Source of the DNA: JAJNBA01 sp035512775
Lineage (GTDB): Bacteria > Actinomycetota > UBA4738 > HRBIN12
NCBI GenBank assembly: GCA_035512775.1
Contig: DATKDI010000083.1
Span: 25,469-89,468 of the forward strand
Direction: 5' to 3'
Length of the DNA: 64,000 nucleotides
Shown here piece after piece: positions 52,394-61,260 of the stretch. The notes under the pieces are model-generated. The model was not told the DNA's origin and did no database searches. It was given only the letters and a program-made list of their open reading frames with translations. The translations under genes and the position numbers were made by a program. Within the stretch, counting starts at the first letter, position 1. Each line of letters begins with the position of its first letter.

Positions 52394-53102
52394 CGACGTG
52401 CGTCCGCTGCTCCCCGACTTCGTGTTGGGCTCCCTCGAGGGCGCCGGCGACCTGGACGTGCGTCGCCACCTCCGCGGATGCAGCGGGTGCCGACGCGAGC
52501 TGGACGCGCTCCGCGAGGGGGTTGGGGTGTTCGCCTCGACGATGGAGCGAACCGCCCCGACGGAGCTGCACGACCGGGTGATGCACGTCCTCGCGGAGGA
52601 ATGGACCGAAGCCGACGGCTCCTCGAGATCGCGCGGGCACGTTCCCCGCGGCTGGCGCGTCGCGATGGCCGCCTCGCTCGCGCTCGCGGTCGTCGCCGCG
52701 ACCTTCGGGATCATCCAACTCGGCCGCGCCCGCGATGCCACGGACGACGCCATCAGCTTCCGCACCGTTCTCGCCACGCTCGGAGGAACCGGGTTCAAGG
52801 TGGGGACCCTCGAAGCCGCCTCACCGGTGCCCGTCGAAGGAAGCGTCGTCGCCTACGAGTCCAGCAACGACCAGTCATTCGTGGTGGTGTTCGTTCGAAC
52901 GCCGGAGCTCACGGGCGAAGGATCGCTCCTCGTGTCTCGCTCGGACGGGACCTCGTGGGACCCCGGACCGATCGAGTTCGACGGGGATGGCGACGCGGCG
53001 GTGTGGTGGGTCACCGATCGGAGCATCGCCTCGATGACGGGGCTGACGGTGACCACCCCCGACGGCGCGACGCTGGCGACCGCCGGGCTCCGTCCGGCTT
53101 AG
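52380..53102 (+). CDS. zinc-finger anti-sigma factor (RskA-like)
   Basis: This 240-aa protein has an N-terminal anti-sigma zinc motif (CDDVRPLLPDFVLGSLEGAGD with HLRGCSGCRREL, the H-x3-C-x2-C signature). One membrane helix follows at about residue 95 (VAMAASLALAVVAATFGII). The outside domain is beta-rich and has WDPGPIEFDGDGDAAVWWV and GLTVTTPDGATLATAGL, similar to RskA extracytoplasmic domains. It would hold the sigma factor until a signal triggers release. The GTG at 52380 overlaps the sigma gene. Its stop overlaps the stop of the convergent GNAT gene. Confidence 0.92.
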   Translation: MTNCDDVRPLLPDFVLGSLEGAGDLDVRRHLRGCSGCRRELDALREGVGVFASTMERTAPTELHDRVMHVLAEEWTEADGSSRSRGHVPRGWRVAMAASLALAVVAATFGIIQLGRARDATDDAISFRTVLATLGGTGFKVGTLEAASPVPVEGSVVAYESSNDQSFVVVFVRTPELTGEGSLLVSRSDGTSWDPGPIEFDGDGDAAVWWVTDRSIASMTGLTVTTPDGATLATAGLRPA

Positions 53103-54103
53103 TCGCGCGCGACCACCAGTCGTCTCACGAGCCGCTTCCGCGCGCCGAACCGGTACTTGTACGCGTAATCCCCCTTGAGGAAGTCGAACACCGAGCAGTG
53201 CTCCTCGATCGCCTCCCTGATGTCCTCGGCCACCAGCACCATCCCGGGGGCCAGCTGCTGCCATCTCCGGTCGAACGCGGAGTTGTAGAGCGAGTAGGTG
53301 CCCTCGAAGCTGAACCCGATCGTGCCGGCGGCGAGCTCCTCGCGAACACGGATGAACGTCAGTCGGAAGACACCTCGCTCGCAGAACGTGTGCCCGAGCC
53401 GACGGAAGAAGATCTCCATCCCCGGGACCATGAAGACCCCCTTCGGGCCTTCGCTCATCCGATGCAGCTCCACGAACCGGTCGAGGAGGGGAAGCAGGGT
53501 CTCGTCGGTCGCGGTCTCGATGCGGAACGGTCCCGTCTCCGCTTCCAACTTCTTCGCCTTGCGCCGGACCTCGTGCCGGAGCTTCGAGGGGATCTGCGCG
53601 AGGTACTCGTCCCACGTGGTCGGGAGGTCGAGGATCGGTGCCACCGCGTTCTGGTCCTCGGTCTCCTCCACCGTGAGCCCGTGGCCGACGGCCGCCTCTC
53701 GGAGCTCGGCGAGCCACGGCGAGTCCTCGGCGAGGCCGCGGAGGTCGGCCTCCCGCCACTCGTCGCGTGCGAGCAGGCCGGCCCACAGCGCGTGTGCGGA
53801 GCCGGCGACGGCCTCCGGCACGCCCACGGGGCCCATGTAGTCGGTCACCTCGGTCCCTCCCAGGAAGCGGAGCGTGTCCCCGATCAGCTCGAAGGCCGCG
53901 GCGGACACCTGTGCGCCGCTGTCGTCCTCGCCGAACGCGAGCAAGAGGTGCTCGGGCTCCTCGCCGAACTCCTCCCAGTAGAGCTTCAGGAAATCCGGCG
54001 TGTGGAAGAGCGTCCCCGACGGGTCGGCTCGCACGAGATCGCTCCAGTCGCGGCGTTGGAAGTCCCTGGGGTCCTCGGAGAAGACCACGTCGATCCCCGT
54101 CAC
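53099..54103 (-). CDS. GNAT-fold acetyltransferase of the CelD/FemAB type
   Basis: This 334-aa protein has tandem GNAT-like halves. WSDLVRADPSGTLFHTPDFLKLYWEEFGEE comes first, and later KLRHEVRRKAKKLEAETGPFR, a hallmark of the Acetyltransf_6 group (polysaccharide biosynthesis CelD and FemAB-like). IGFSFEGTYSLYNSAFDRRWQQLAPGMVL and FDFLKGDYAYKYRFG follow. Members add acyl or amino-acyl groups to cell-wall or capsule precursors. The GTG at 54103 overlaps the DUF2207 stop as GTGA, so the two are one operon and may act together on the envelope. Confidence 0.88.
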   Translation of the reverse strand: MTGIDVVFSEDPRDFQRRDWSDLVRADPSGTLFHTPDFLKLYWEEFGEEPEHLLLAFGEDDSGAQVSAAAFELIGDTLRFLGGTEVTDYMGPVGVPEAVAGSAHALWAGLLARDEWREADLRGLAEDSPWLAELREAAVGHGLTVEETEDQNAVAPILDLPTTWDEYLAQIPSKLRHEVRRKAKKLEAETGPFRIETATDETLLPLLDRFVELHRMSEGPKGVFMVPGMEIFFRRLGHTFCERGVFRLTFIRVREELAAGTIGFSFEGTYSLYNSAFDRRWQQLAPGMVLVAEDIREAIEEHCSVFDFLKGDYAYKYRFGARKRLVRRLVVARD

Positions 54104-55941
54104 CAGGAGCCGCCCCCGCCGCCGCCGCCTCCGCCGCCGGAGGACCCTCCCCCGCCGAACCCGCTCGAGCCCGAGGACGCCGGCGTGGATGCGAGTGTCC
54201 CACCGGTGGTCACCGCGAACCCGTCGATCGAGTCCGCGAACGCCGCCGCGGTGAACGCGTGGGGGCCCACGTACCAGCCCGACGAATCCGGCTGGATCCC
54301 CAGGTCCTCGAAGGCCTTCGCCCACTTCTTCGTGAGCCCGAAGACGATCGCGTACGGGAGGTAGCGGGTGAACACGTTCTCCTCCTCCGCCCAACGTGAC
54401 ATGTGCGTCTCCGCGGTCGCGATCACCCGGCGGAAGCCGCGGATCCGCCGAAGCATCGCCGTTCCCTTCGCCGTCCGGGCGGGCATCCGTCGCGCCATCA
54501 AGGCGAGCGCGACGCCCGCGGCGATCACGGGGATCCCGACGAGCCCCCAGTGCGTCCATCGAGCGAGCACGAAGGTCACGACGCCGCCCGCGACCGCGAG
54601 CAGCGCGCCTCGCCCTGCCCATCGGGTCCGGACCTGATCGGGCCGTGCGCGGAACCACTTCTGCTTCATCGCATCCTTGTACAGGGACTCCTCGACACCG
54701 TGCAGCCGCGTGGCGAAGGTCGTCTTCAGCTCCGAGACCTTGACCTCGTTGCCGTCACGGAAGAGACCGTCGAGAAGCTGCTTCTCGTACGCGAACAGCT
54801 CGGTCTCGGCTTTCTCCAGGCGGATGAGGTTCCAATCGGTCTTGGAGAACAACCCGCGATCCGGGATCTCCTGGATCAGCAGGAAGCCTCGGCCCGCGAG
54901 GTCGACGATGGTCGCGGTCACGTCGATCACGTTCGCGCGTTCGTCGATCAAGGTGCCGATCTGCCCCGGTCGGATGTTCTCTGGTGGAGCGAACTCGACA
55001 GGGGCCTCCGCGTCGCCTTCTCCGAGGGGAACCGCCTCGTCCTCTCCGGTCGCCGATCCCATGACCTGGTCGATCTGAGAGCCGAGGAAGCGACGATCGC
55101 GCCCCTCCCGAGACCACATGCGGAAGAGCGCGCCGCCGAGAAGGGTGAGCACGGCGAGCGATGCCGTCACCGTGCCCGGGTTCACGCTGAACGCTCGCCG
55201 TGCCGACCAGCGTTCGTCGAAGATCGGTTCCGGCTCCGGCACTGCACCCTTCGGGATCGCGATCACGATCGAGAGACCCTCGAACGGCTGGAGGATCCGA
55301 CCGGGGGAGAAGGTGGCCCTCTCGCCTTCCTGCTCGTTCCTGCACGACTCCGTCGACCCGTCGTAGCCCTGGAAGCACGTCACCCGCTGGATGTCTGTGG
55401 GCGCTCGAACGATGACATCGGCGCGCTCGATGGGGATCTCCCACTCGTCCCCGATCGCGTTCCAGTACAGCTCGTCGTGGTCGCTGAACGCGTTCAGCGC
55501 TCCCTCAACGCGATACGTGAGCGTGTACGTGTGCCTGCCGGAGATCTCCACGTCGGGGTCTCCGACCCGGATCACCGTCGAGGACCCCTCCTGCGAGACC
55601 TCGACGTCGGATGGCGCCCCACCGGTGGCCGTGACCGACACGTCCTCGATCCGGTAGATCCGGTCGTAGACCTCGTCGAAGTAGTACCTGCTGGGGATCG
55701 TGCGGAAGATCCCGTGTCGCAGCTGGGTGCCGAAGTCGTAATCGATCCGCTCGGTGATCTGCAGGGCGCCGTCGTCCAGGATCTGGATCTCGACGGCGTA
55801 GCCGTGGATCGCCTCGGCGGGCAACTGCCCCCCGGCGGGAGCCGCCACCAAGAGGAGGAGCACAGCCGAGACGATCGCGAGCGGGACGAACGCGAGGAAC
55901 CGATCGAGGGAGAGCTTCAGGGAGAGCGTCCGCAGCGGCAC
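54100..55941 (-). CDS. DUF2207 membrane protein with glycine-rich tail
   Basis: This 613-aa protein has a signal or anchor (FVPLAIVSAVLLLLVAAP). An outside DUF2207 domain follows (VEIQILDDGALQITERIDYDFGTQLRHGIFRTIPSRY, about residues 48-230). It then has a helix (VTASLAVLTLLGGALF), a cytoplasmic domain with LIDERANVIDVTATIVDLAGRGFL and two more helices (ALLAVAGGVVTFVLA, IPVIAAGVALALM). The tail is SGFGGGGSSGGGGGGG, common in this family. The function is unknown and probably envelope related. It starts with GTG and overlaps the acetyltransferase gene. Confidence 0.9.
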   Translation of the reverse strand: MPLRTLSLKLSLDRFLAFVPLAIVSAVLLLLVAAPAGGQLPAEAIHGYAVEIQILDDGALQITERIDYDFGTQLRHGIFRTIPSRYYFDEVYDRIYRIEDVSVTATGGAPSDVEVSQEGSSTVIRVGDPDVEISGRHTYTLTYRVEGALNAFSDHDELYWNAIGDEWEIPIERADVIVRAPTDIQRVTCFQGYDGSTESCRNEQEGERATFSPGRILQPFEGLSIVIAIPKGAVPEPEPIFDERWSARRAFSVNPGTVTASLAVLTLLGGALFRMWSREGRDRRFLGSQIDQVMGSATGEDEAVPLGEGDAEAPVEFAPPENIRPGQIGTLIDERANVIDVTATIVDLAGRGFLLIQEIPDRGLFSKTDWNLIRLEKAETELFAYEKQLLDGLFRDGNEVKVSELKTTFATRLHGVEESLYKDAMKQKWFRARPDQVRTRWAGRGALLAVAGGVVTFVLARWTHWGLVGIPVIAAGVALALMARRMPARTAKGTAMLRRIRGFRRVIATAETHMSRWAEEENVFTRYLPYAIVFGLTKKWAKAFEDLGIQPDSSGWYVGPHAFTAAAFADSIDGFAVTTGGTLASTPASSGSSGFGGGGSSGGGGGGGGGGSW

Positions 55942-55956
55942 GGGCGCCAGGGTAGA

Positions 55957-55977
55957 CGGTCGGCGGCAGCCGGACCG
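55957..55977 (-). terminator. hairpin after sufU
   Basis: On the minus strand CGGT-C-CGGC and GCCG-ACCG pair over eight base pairs with one bulge and a four-base loop, starting two bases after the sufU stop. There is no T run. It would close the suf transcript ahead of the DUF2207 gene. Confidence 0.45.
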
Positions 55978-55978
55978 G

Positions 55979-56428
55979 TTAGTGCTCGGCGGCGCCGCTC
56001 GCGGCGCCGCCGCCGGACACCGCCTCCTGCAGGACGTCCCACGCCAGCACGGCGCACTTGATCCGGATCGGGTACTTCACGACCCCCTTCAGCGCGACGA
56101 GGTCGCCGAAGGCGTCCTCGTCGGGATCGACCTCCCCGGCGAGCATCCCTCGCACATCTGCCGCGAGGGCCATCGCGTCCTCGACCGGCTTGCCGCCGAC
56201 CGACTCGGTCATCATCGAGGCGCTCGACTGGCTGATCGAGCAGCCCGCGCCCTGGAACGTGACCTCCAGGAGCTTCCCGTCCTCGAGGTTGGCCGAGACC
56301 GTGATCTCGTCGCCACACAGCGGGTTGTTCCTCGTGCACGTCACCACGGCTCCCGGCAACTCCCGCTTGTTCCGGGGGTTCTTGTAGTGGTCGAGGATCG
56401 TCTCCTTGTAGATGTCGTCGAGCGCCAC
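55979..56428 (-). CDS. sufU: SufU Fe-S / sulfur-transfer scaffold
   Basis: This 149-aa protein is of the SufU (NifU-N like) family: DDIYKETILDHYKNPRNKREL, NPLCGDEITVSA, FQGAGCSISQSSASMMTE and IKCAVLAWDVL supply the zinc/sulfur ligands Cys, Asp, Cys and Cys. An 18-residue insert between the second and third Cys, typical of SufU, is present. SufU accepts sulfur from SufS. The GTG at 56428 follows GGAGG with a five-base gap. It is the last suf gene. Confidence 0.95.
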   Translation of the reverse strand: MALDDIYKETILDHYKNPRNKRELPGAVVTCTRNNPLCGDEITVSANLEDGKLLEVTFQGAGCSISQSSASMMTESVGGKPVEDAMALAADVRGMLAGEVDPDEDAFGDLVALKGVVKYPIRIKCAVLAWDVLQEAVSGGGAASGAAEH

Positions 56429-56442
56429 GTTTCCTCCGAGCG

Positions 56443-57681
56443 CTAGTGGGCGAAGATCTCTTCCGCCTTGGCGAGCGCCTCCACCAGCACGTCCACCTCG
56501 TCCCGTGTGTTGTACACGTAGAACGAGGCCCGTGCAGTGGCGGGGGTACCGAGCCTGCGCATCACGAGCTGCGCGCAATGGTGGCCGGCGCGGATCGCCA
56601 CGCCCTCCGCGTCCAGGACCGTCGCGAGGTCGTGCGGATGGACGTCGCGGTACCAGAAGCTCACGGCGCCTCCCCGCGCGGCGGCGTCCTTCGGCCCGTA
56701 GACGGTGGCGTCCACGGAGAGCAGCCGGTCCAGCGCGTACCGGGTGATGTCCTCCTCGTGGGCACGGACGGCGTCCATCCCCAGTGTTCGAAGGTAGTCG
56801 ACGGCCGCACCGAGCCCCACCTGCTGGGCGATCTGCATCGTCCCGGCCTCGAACTTGTACGGGATGTCGTTCCACGTCGAGTGGTCGTGGAAGACCTCGT
56901 GGATCATCTCCCCGCCGCCGAACATCGGATCCATCGCCTCCAGGAGCTCGGCCTTCGCGTACAGCCCGCCGCTCGCCGTGGGACCCAGCATCTTGTGGCC
57001 GCTGAACGCGAGGAAGTCGCAGTCCACCTCCTCGACGGACACTCCGTGGTGCGGAACGAGCTGGGCGGCGTCGACCGCGACGAGGGCGCCCACCGCGTGG
57101 GCCGCCTCGATCAGCTGGCCCAGGGGCGTGATCGTCCCGAGCGCGTTGGACATCCCGGTCACCGACAGGATCTTGGTCCGCTCGTGCAAGAGCGAGCCCA
57201 GCTCCGAGAGGTCGAGCTGCCCCTCGTCGGTTAACGGTATGTATCGAAGAACCGCGCCCGTCACCTGGGCGGTGAGCTGCCACGGGACGATGTTCGAGTG
57301 GTGCTCCATGTCGGTGAGGAGGATCTCGTCGCCCTCCCGGAGGAACTTCCTCCCCCATCCCTGCGCGACGAGGTTCATCGACTCGGTCGTGCCGCGCGTG
57401 AAGACGATCGTCCGGGGATCAGTGGCACCGAAGAAACGCGCCAGCTTGGCCCGAGCTCCCTCGAAGGCCTCCGTCGACTCCTCCCCCAGCGTGTAGATCC
57501 CTCGGTGCGCGTTCGCGTTGTGGTTCGTGTAGAAGTCGGAGACGGCCTCGATCACCTGACGGGGCTTCTGGGACGTCGCGGCGGAGTCGAGGTAGACGAG
57601 TGGGTGCCCGTTGATGACGCGCTCGAGGATCGGGAAGTCCCGGCGGATCCGCTCGACGTCCAGAGCCCCGTTCCCGTTCAT
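56443..57681 (-). CDS. sufS: SufS cysteine desulfurase
   Basis: This 412-aa PLP enzyme has HPLVYLDSAATSQKPRQVIEA, NAHRGIYTLGEESTEAFEGAR, FTRGTTESMNLVAQGWG, HHSNIVPWQL, the PLP Lys in LAFSGHKMLGPTASGGLYAK and the active-site Cys in RAGHHCAQLVMRRLG. It donates sulfur to SufU. It overlaps sufC as ATGA and precedes sufU by 14 bases. Confidence 0.96.
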   Translation of the reverse strand: MNGNGALDVERIRRDFPILERVINGHPLVYLDSAATSQKPRQVIEAVSDFYTNHNANAHRGIYTLGEESTEAFEGARAKLARFFGATDPRTIVFTRGTTESMNLVAQGWGRKFLREGDEILLTDMEHHSNIVPWQLTAQVTGAVLRYIPLTDEGQLDLSELGSLLHERTKILSVTGMSNALGTITPLGQLIEAAHAVGALVAVDAAQLVPHHGVSVEEVDCDFLAFSGHKMLGPTASGGLYAKAELLEAMDPMFGGGEMIHEVFHDHSTWNDIPYKFEAGTMQIAQQVGLGAAVDYLRTLGMDAVRAHEEDITRYALDRLLSVDATVYGPKDAAARGGAVSFWYRDVHPHDLATVLDAEGVAIRAGHHCAQLVMRRLGTPATARASFYVYNTRDEVDVLVEALAKAEEIFAH

Positions 57682-58466
57682 GCCTTCGCCTCCACCCCTT
57701 CCTCGATGCCGAGCTCTTCGCGGATACCCTCGTACCCCTTCTCTTCGAGCTCGCCCGCGAGCTCGGGTCCGCCGGACCTCACGATACGACCCTGCATCAT
57801 CACGTGGACGCGGTCGGCGGTGATGTAGTTGAGGATCCGCTGGTAGTGGGTGATCAGCAGCACGCCGAGATCCGGACCGACCAGCTCTGCCACGCCGCCG
57901 GCCACGAGCTTCAGCGAATCGATGTCGAGGCCCGAATCGGTCTCGTCCAAGATCGCGATCTCGGGCTGCAGGACCGCGAGCTGGAGGATCTCGTTCCGCT
58001 TCTTCTCCCCGCCTGAGAATCCCTGGTTCACGTAGCGCTGGACCATCGCGTCCTCGATGCCGAGACGGTCCATCTGCTCCTTCATGTGCTTGCGGAACGC
58101 GAGCGCGCTGATCTGCTCGGCCTTCACCGCCTGGTACGCCGTCCGCAGGAAGTTCACGACGCTCACACCGGGGACCTCGGTCGGGTACTGAAGCGCGAGG
58201 AAGAGTCCCCGCTTGGCTCGCTGGTCCGTGGTCAGGCTGGTGATCTTCTCGCCCTTGAAGATGACGTCACCGCTGGTCACGACATACCCGGGCCGGCCCA
58301 TGATGATGTTGGACAGGGTCGACTTGCCGGAACCGTTGGGACCCATCAGTGCGTGGGTCTCTCCCTGCGTCACCGTCAGGTCGATCCCCTTCAGGATCTC
58401 CTTGCCCTCGACCTCCGCCCGGAGATCTCGGATCTCAAGGGTCGCCCGACCATTCTGCTCGCTCAT
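57678..58466 (-). CDS. sufC: SufC ATPase
   Basis: This 262-aa ABC-type ATPase has Walker A in ALMGPNGSGKSTLSNIIMG, the signature FSGGEKKRNEILQLA, Walker B with AILDETDSGLDIDSL and the switch His in VLLITHYQRIL. SufC drives cluster assembly in the SufBCD complex. It lies four bases after the Rieske-type ferredoxin gene. Confidence 0.97.
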   Translation of the reverse strand: MSEQNGRATLEIRDLRAEVEGKEILKGIDLTVTQGETHALMGPNGSGKSTLSNIIMGRPGYVVTSGDVIFKGEKITSLTTDQRAKRGLFLALQYPTEVPGVSVVNFLRTAYQAVKAEQISALAFRKHMKEQMDRLGIEDAMVQRYVNQGFSGGEKKRNEILQLAVLQPEIAILDETDSGLDIDSLKLVAGGVAELVGPDLGVLLITHYQRILNYITADRVHVMMQGRIVRSGGPELAGELEEKGYEGIREELGIEEGVEAKA

Positions 58467-58470
58467 GTCC

Positions 58471-58791
58471 TCACACCTCGATGTAGACGTCGTCGTTCTC
58501 GGTGATGATCGGGAAGACCTCGATCGGCTCGGTGGCCGGCAAGCTCCGCGGCTTCCCGCTGTTCAGGTCGAAGCTGGAGCCATGCTTCGGGCACTCGATC
58601 GTCTCGAAGTCAGGATCCACCTCCCCTTCGTCCAGGTAGTACTTCGCGTGGCTGCAGATCGCGTCGATCGCGCGGAGCCCTTCGTCGCCCAGGTTCACGA
58701 CCGCGACCAACCTGCCTTCGACGGGGAAGCGCTTGGCCTCACCCGGCGGCGGCATGTCGGCGGTCTCGCAGACCTTGATCCGCACCGTCAT
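58471..58791 (-). CDS. Rieske-type ferredoxin of the suf operon
   Basis: This 106-aa protein has both Rieske motifs: C-x-H in AICSHAKYYLDEGEV and C-x2-H in IECPKHGSSFDLNSGK. It ends LPATEPIEVFPIITENDDVYI. Small NirD/bphA3-like Rieske ferredoxins occur in actinobacterial suf operons, between sufD and sufC as here, and probably give electrons during assembly. Start and stop overlap both neighbours (ATGA with sufD). Confidence 0.93.
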   Translation of the reverse strand: MTVRIKVCETADMPPPGEAKRFPVEGRLVAVVNLGDEGLRAIDAICSHAKYYLDEGEVDPDFETIECPKHGSSFDLNSGKPRSLPATEPIEVFPIITENDDVYIEV

Positions 58792-60128
58792 GCGGACACC
58801 TTCGGCTGGGCCTGCGTCCCCAGTCCCTGCGCGAGCTCGTCCTGGATCGCCTTCTCGGCGCCCTCCCGGACCTCGTCGATCTTCACGCGGTCGAGCACCT
58901 CTTGGAAGAAGCCGGAAACGATCAAGCGCTCGGCTTCCGCGCGGGGGATGCCGCGGCTCATCAGGTAGAAGATCGCGTCCTCATCCACGGGACCGACGCT
59001 CGCCGCGTGGCCGCAGCGGACGTCGTTCGCCTCGATCTCGAGATTGGGGATCGCGTCGGCCTTCGCGTGCTCGGAGAGCACGATGTTGCGCGAGGTCTGC
59101 ATCGCGTTCGTCTTCTGCGCATCCGGGCGGACGTGGACCCAGCCGCTGTAGACCGCTCGGGAGTGGTCGCGGAGCGCGCCCTTGTAGAGGAGGTCGCTGG
59201 TGCAGTTCGGTGCCACGTGATCCTGGATCGAGCGGTGGTCGAAGTGCTGGTCCCCGTCCGCGAAGAAGACGCCGAGCATCTCGGAGAAACCGCCCGGCGC
59301 CGCGAGCACGGTCTCGGCTTCGGCCCGCGCGAGCGAAGCGCCGAACCCGATGTTCAGCGTCCGGAGCGTGGCGTCGCGTCCGACGGTGGCCCGCTGGATC
59401 CCGAGGTGCGTCACGCCGCTCCCCCATTCCTGGATCGAAACGTAGCGCACGTGGGCGCCGTCGCCGACGTGGATCTCCGCTATCGCATCGCTGAACGCAC
59501 GCCCGAGGTCCGGCGAGACATAGCGGTCGATGAACGTCACCTCCGCACCCGGTTCCACGATGAGCAGCGTATGGGGGAAGATCGCGGCGCCGTCCGCATC
59601 GAGGTAGGTCAGCGCCTGGAGGGGGAGCTCGATCGAGGTGTCCCTCGGCACGCGGACGAACGCGCCACCGGTGCGGAATGCGGCGTGCAATGCGGTGAAC
59701 TTCGTTCTGTCGAACGGCACCAGCGTGTGGAGGTAGGGCTCCACCAGCTCCGGGTGGTCAGCCACGGCGGCGTCGATGCTCTCGAAATGGACGTCCGCGT
59801 GCATCGAGGGATCGAGGTGGGCGATCGTGGTCGTCGAGTTGTGCTGGATCAGGAGTCCGGCGCGGGCGCTCACGTCGCCGGCGGCGGCGAGAAGGTGGGC
59901 CGGCACCTGGTCCAGGTGGGTCGCGGTGCCACCTTGAACGTGCGGCGCGAAATCGAGCTCGAAGCCTGCGAGGTCCGTGTAGCGCCACTCCTCCGTCTCC
60001 TGAGAAGGAACCGGAAGGGACCCGAAGCGTTCGAAGGCCTCCAGGCGCAGCTTCGAGGTGAAGGCCGGCGCCTCGGGAAGTGCCTCGAGGGCTCGCTCGT
60101 CGAAAGTGGTCGTGCTCACCGGGCTCAT
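58788..60128 (-). CDS. sufD: SufD assembly protein
   Basis: This 446-aa protein of the SufBD family carries the beta-helix core (LLIQHNSTTTIAHL, FIDRYVSPDLGRAFSDAIAEIHVGDGAHVRYVSIQEWG) and the family end block HAASVGPVDEDAIFYLMSRGIPRAEAERLIVSGFFQEVLDR. The N-terminal LEAFERFGSLPVPSQETEEWRYTDLAGFEL is specific to SufD. It forms SufBC2D with SufB and SufC. It is cut off from sufB by a plus-strand membrane gene and a hairpin lies just upstream of its ATG, so it is probably transcribed on its own. Confidence 0.96.
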   Translation of the reverse strand: MSPVSTTTFDERALEALPEAPAFTSKLRLEAFERFGSLPVPSQETEEWRYTDLAGFELDFAPHVQGGTATHLDQVPAHLLAAAGDVSARAGLLIQHNSTTTIAHLDPSMHADVHFESIDAAVADHPELVEPYLHTLVPFDRTKFTALHAAFRTGGAFVRVPRDTSIELPLQALTYLDADGAAIFPHTLLIVEPGAEVTFIDRYVSPDLGRAFSDAIAEIHVGDGAHVRYVSIQEWGSGVTHLGIQRATVGRDATLRTLNIGFGASLARAEAETVLAAPGGFSEMLGVFFADGDQHFDHRSIQDHVAPNCTSDLLYKGALRDHSRAVYSGWVHVRPDAQKTNAMQTSRNIVLSEHAKADAIPNLEIEANDVRCGHAASVGPVDEDAIFYLMSRGIPRAEAERLIVSGFFQEVLDRVKIDEVREGAEKAIQDELAQGLGTQAQPKVSA

Positions 60129-60136
60129 GAAGGAAT

Positions 60137-60173
60137 CCTACTGGAGAGGTCGGATTCGACCCAACCAGGTAGG
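60137..60173 (-). promoter_or_regulatory. hairpin sequestering the sufD ribosome site, with shared suf 11-mer
   Basis: On the minus strand CCTAC-C-TGG (60173-60165) pairs with CCAGTAGG (60144-60137) with one bulged C. Inside it GGTCG/CGACC closes a four-base loop. The AGGA of the outer 3' arm is the likely ribosome site of sufD (ATG at 60128). The inner stem contains the 11-mer AGGTCGGATTC (plus strand 60147-60157), also present upstream of sufB. Confidence 0.5.
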
Positions 60174-60288
60174 TGCGCTTCACCGGCCGGACTCAGCGAC
60201 AACGCGTCCACGCCGGTCCTCCCTCGCTCGAGGCCCCGCGCTCCCGGCAACTCAGGCTTGACGTCGTAGCCACCGATATCCCGGGGCG

Positions 60289-61257
60289 ATGAAGATCGTC
60301 GAGCGCCGCGAGCACGGAGGCATCTGGTGGGGCCGCACCCCCGACGGGGCGTGGTTCCGCTGGAGCGCGGCCGTGAACAGCTGGGAGGGACCGCTGGCGC
60401 CGCCGTGGCCGGAACCGCCACGTCACCCGAACGAGGAGGCCATCGTCGCGGCCGCGATCGCCGCTGGAGGGCCGTCTGAGGAAGTCTTCGCGCTACCGAT
60501 GAACCGGGTCGACGCCTGGTGGAACCGGCACTTCCCGCCGTTCTCGATCCGGCGCCTGGTGTTCGGTCTGGTGTCGCTCCCGGTGATCGGCGCGGTCGTG
60601 GAGCTGCTCTGGGTCCTCGGAGGCCGAGAGGCCTCGCTCCCCCGCTACCTCTTCGTCTGCGTAGCCGGCGGCGTCCTGCTTGCGACGGCGTGGCTGCCCG
60701 GGATGCGGGACGTGGCCGAGCGGATGCAGGCGAGCGGAGCGTTCGAGTCCCGTTCACCGTGGCCGTGGCGACGCAGGCCGATGGCGCCACCGCCTCCGCT
60801 CCCACCGCTCCGGACGACGTTCCGTCGCGACTTCCTCGTCGCGCTGCCCTTCACGCTGGTGATCGTGCTCGTGATGACCGCCACTGTCACCGGCATCCGC
60901 GGCTCGTTCACGCCCGGAGCGCTCCTCAACATCGCGGTCGCGGCGGTGCTGTCGGCGCTGTTGGTGGGCCTGCGCACCTCTATCTGGGGCCTCGTCCTCT
61001 TCTCGATCGCCGGAGGCCTCCTCGGTGGCCTCGCGATGGCGTTACTGAGCATGATGACATTCAACGAGCCTGGCCTCGGAGAGGTCATGTTCGGCTGGGC
61101 CATCGGGTCCGTGATCCTGTTCCTGTACGCGTATCCGCTTTGGCGCGGCGTCCGGGACATGGAGGCACGCGGCTTCCGCCTGCCGATGTGGATCGTGATG
61201 GGCTGCAGTGTGCTGTTGGTGTCCGGGGCCGCGCTCGTGTTCCTGGCGGAGCGCTGA
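60289..61257 (+). CDS. membrane protein inserted between sufB and sufD, 322 aa
   Basis: A soluble start, MKIVERREHGGIWWGRTPDG and WFRWSAAVNSWEGP (a short WW-like beta motif), is followed by six or seven hydrophobic segments from about residue 88 (IRRLVFGLVSLPVIGAVVELLW) to VMGCSVLLVSGAALVFL. A Pro-rich cytoplasmic loop (PMAPPPPLPPL) lies in the middle. Its strand is opposite to all suf genes and it splits sufB from sufD. The stop lies three bases from that of sufB. The family is not recognised; SHOCT/DUF2510-like N-termini look similar. Confidence 0.7.
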   Translation: MKIVERREHGGIWWGRTPDGAWFRWSAAVNSWEGPLAPPWPEPPRHPNEEAIVAAAIAAGGPSEEVFALPMNRVDAWWNRHFPPFSIRRLVFGLVSLPVIGAVVELLWVLGGREASLPRYLFVCVAGGVLLATAWLPGMRDVAERMQASGAFESRSPWPWRRRPMAPPPPLPPLRTTFRRDFLVALPFTLVIVLVMTATVTGIRGSFTPGALLNIAVAAVLSALLVGLRTSIWGLVLFSIAGGLLGGLAMALLSMMTFNEPGLGEVMFGWAIGSVILFLYAYPLWRGVRDMEARGFRLPMWIVMGCSVLLVSGAALVFLAER

Positions 61258-61260
61258 GGG

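Noticed and set aside
54103..54160. Short tandem repeat in GC-rich DNA
   Set aside because: It encodes the glycine-rich tail of the DUF2207 protein and is explained by coding.
60137..60173. Possible tRNA gene on the minus strand
   Set aside because: Only a T-arm-like stem is present. No matching acceptor, D-arm or anticodon arm is found in the 90 bases upstream.
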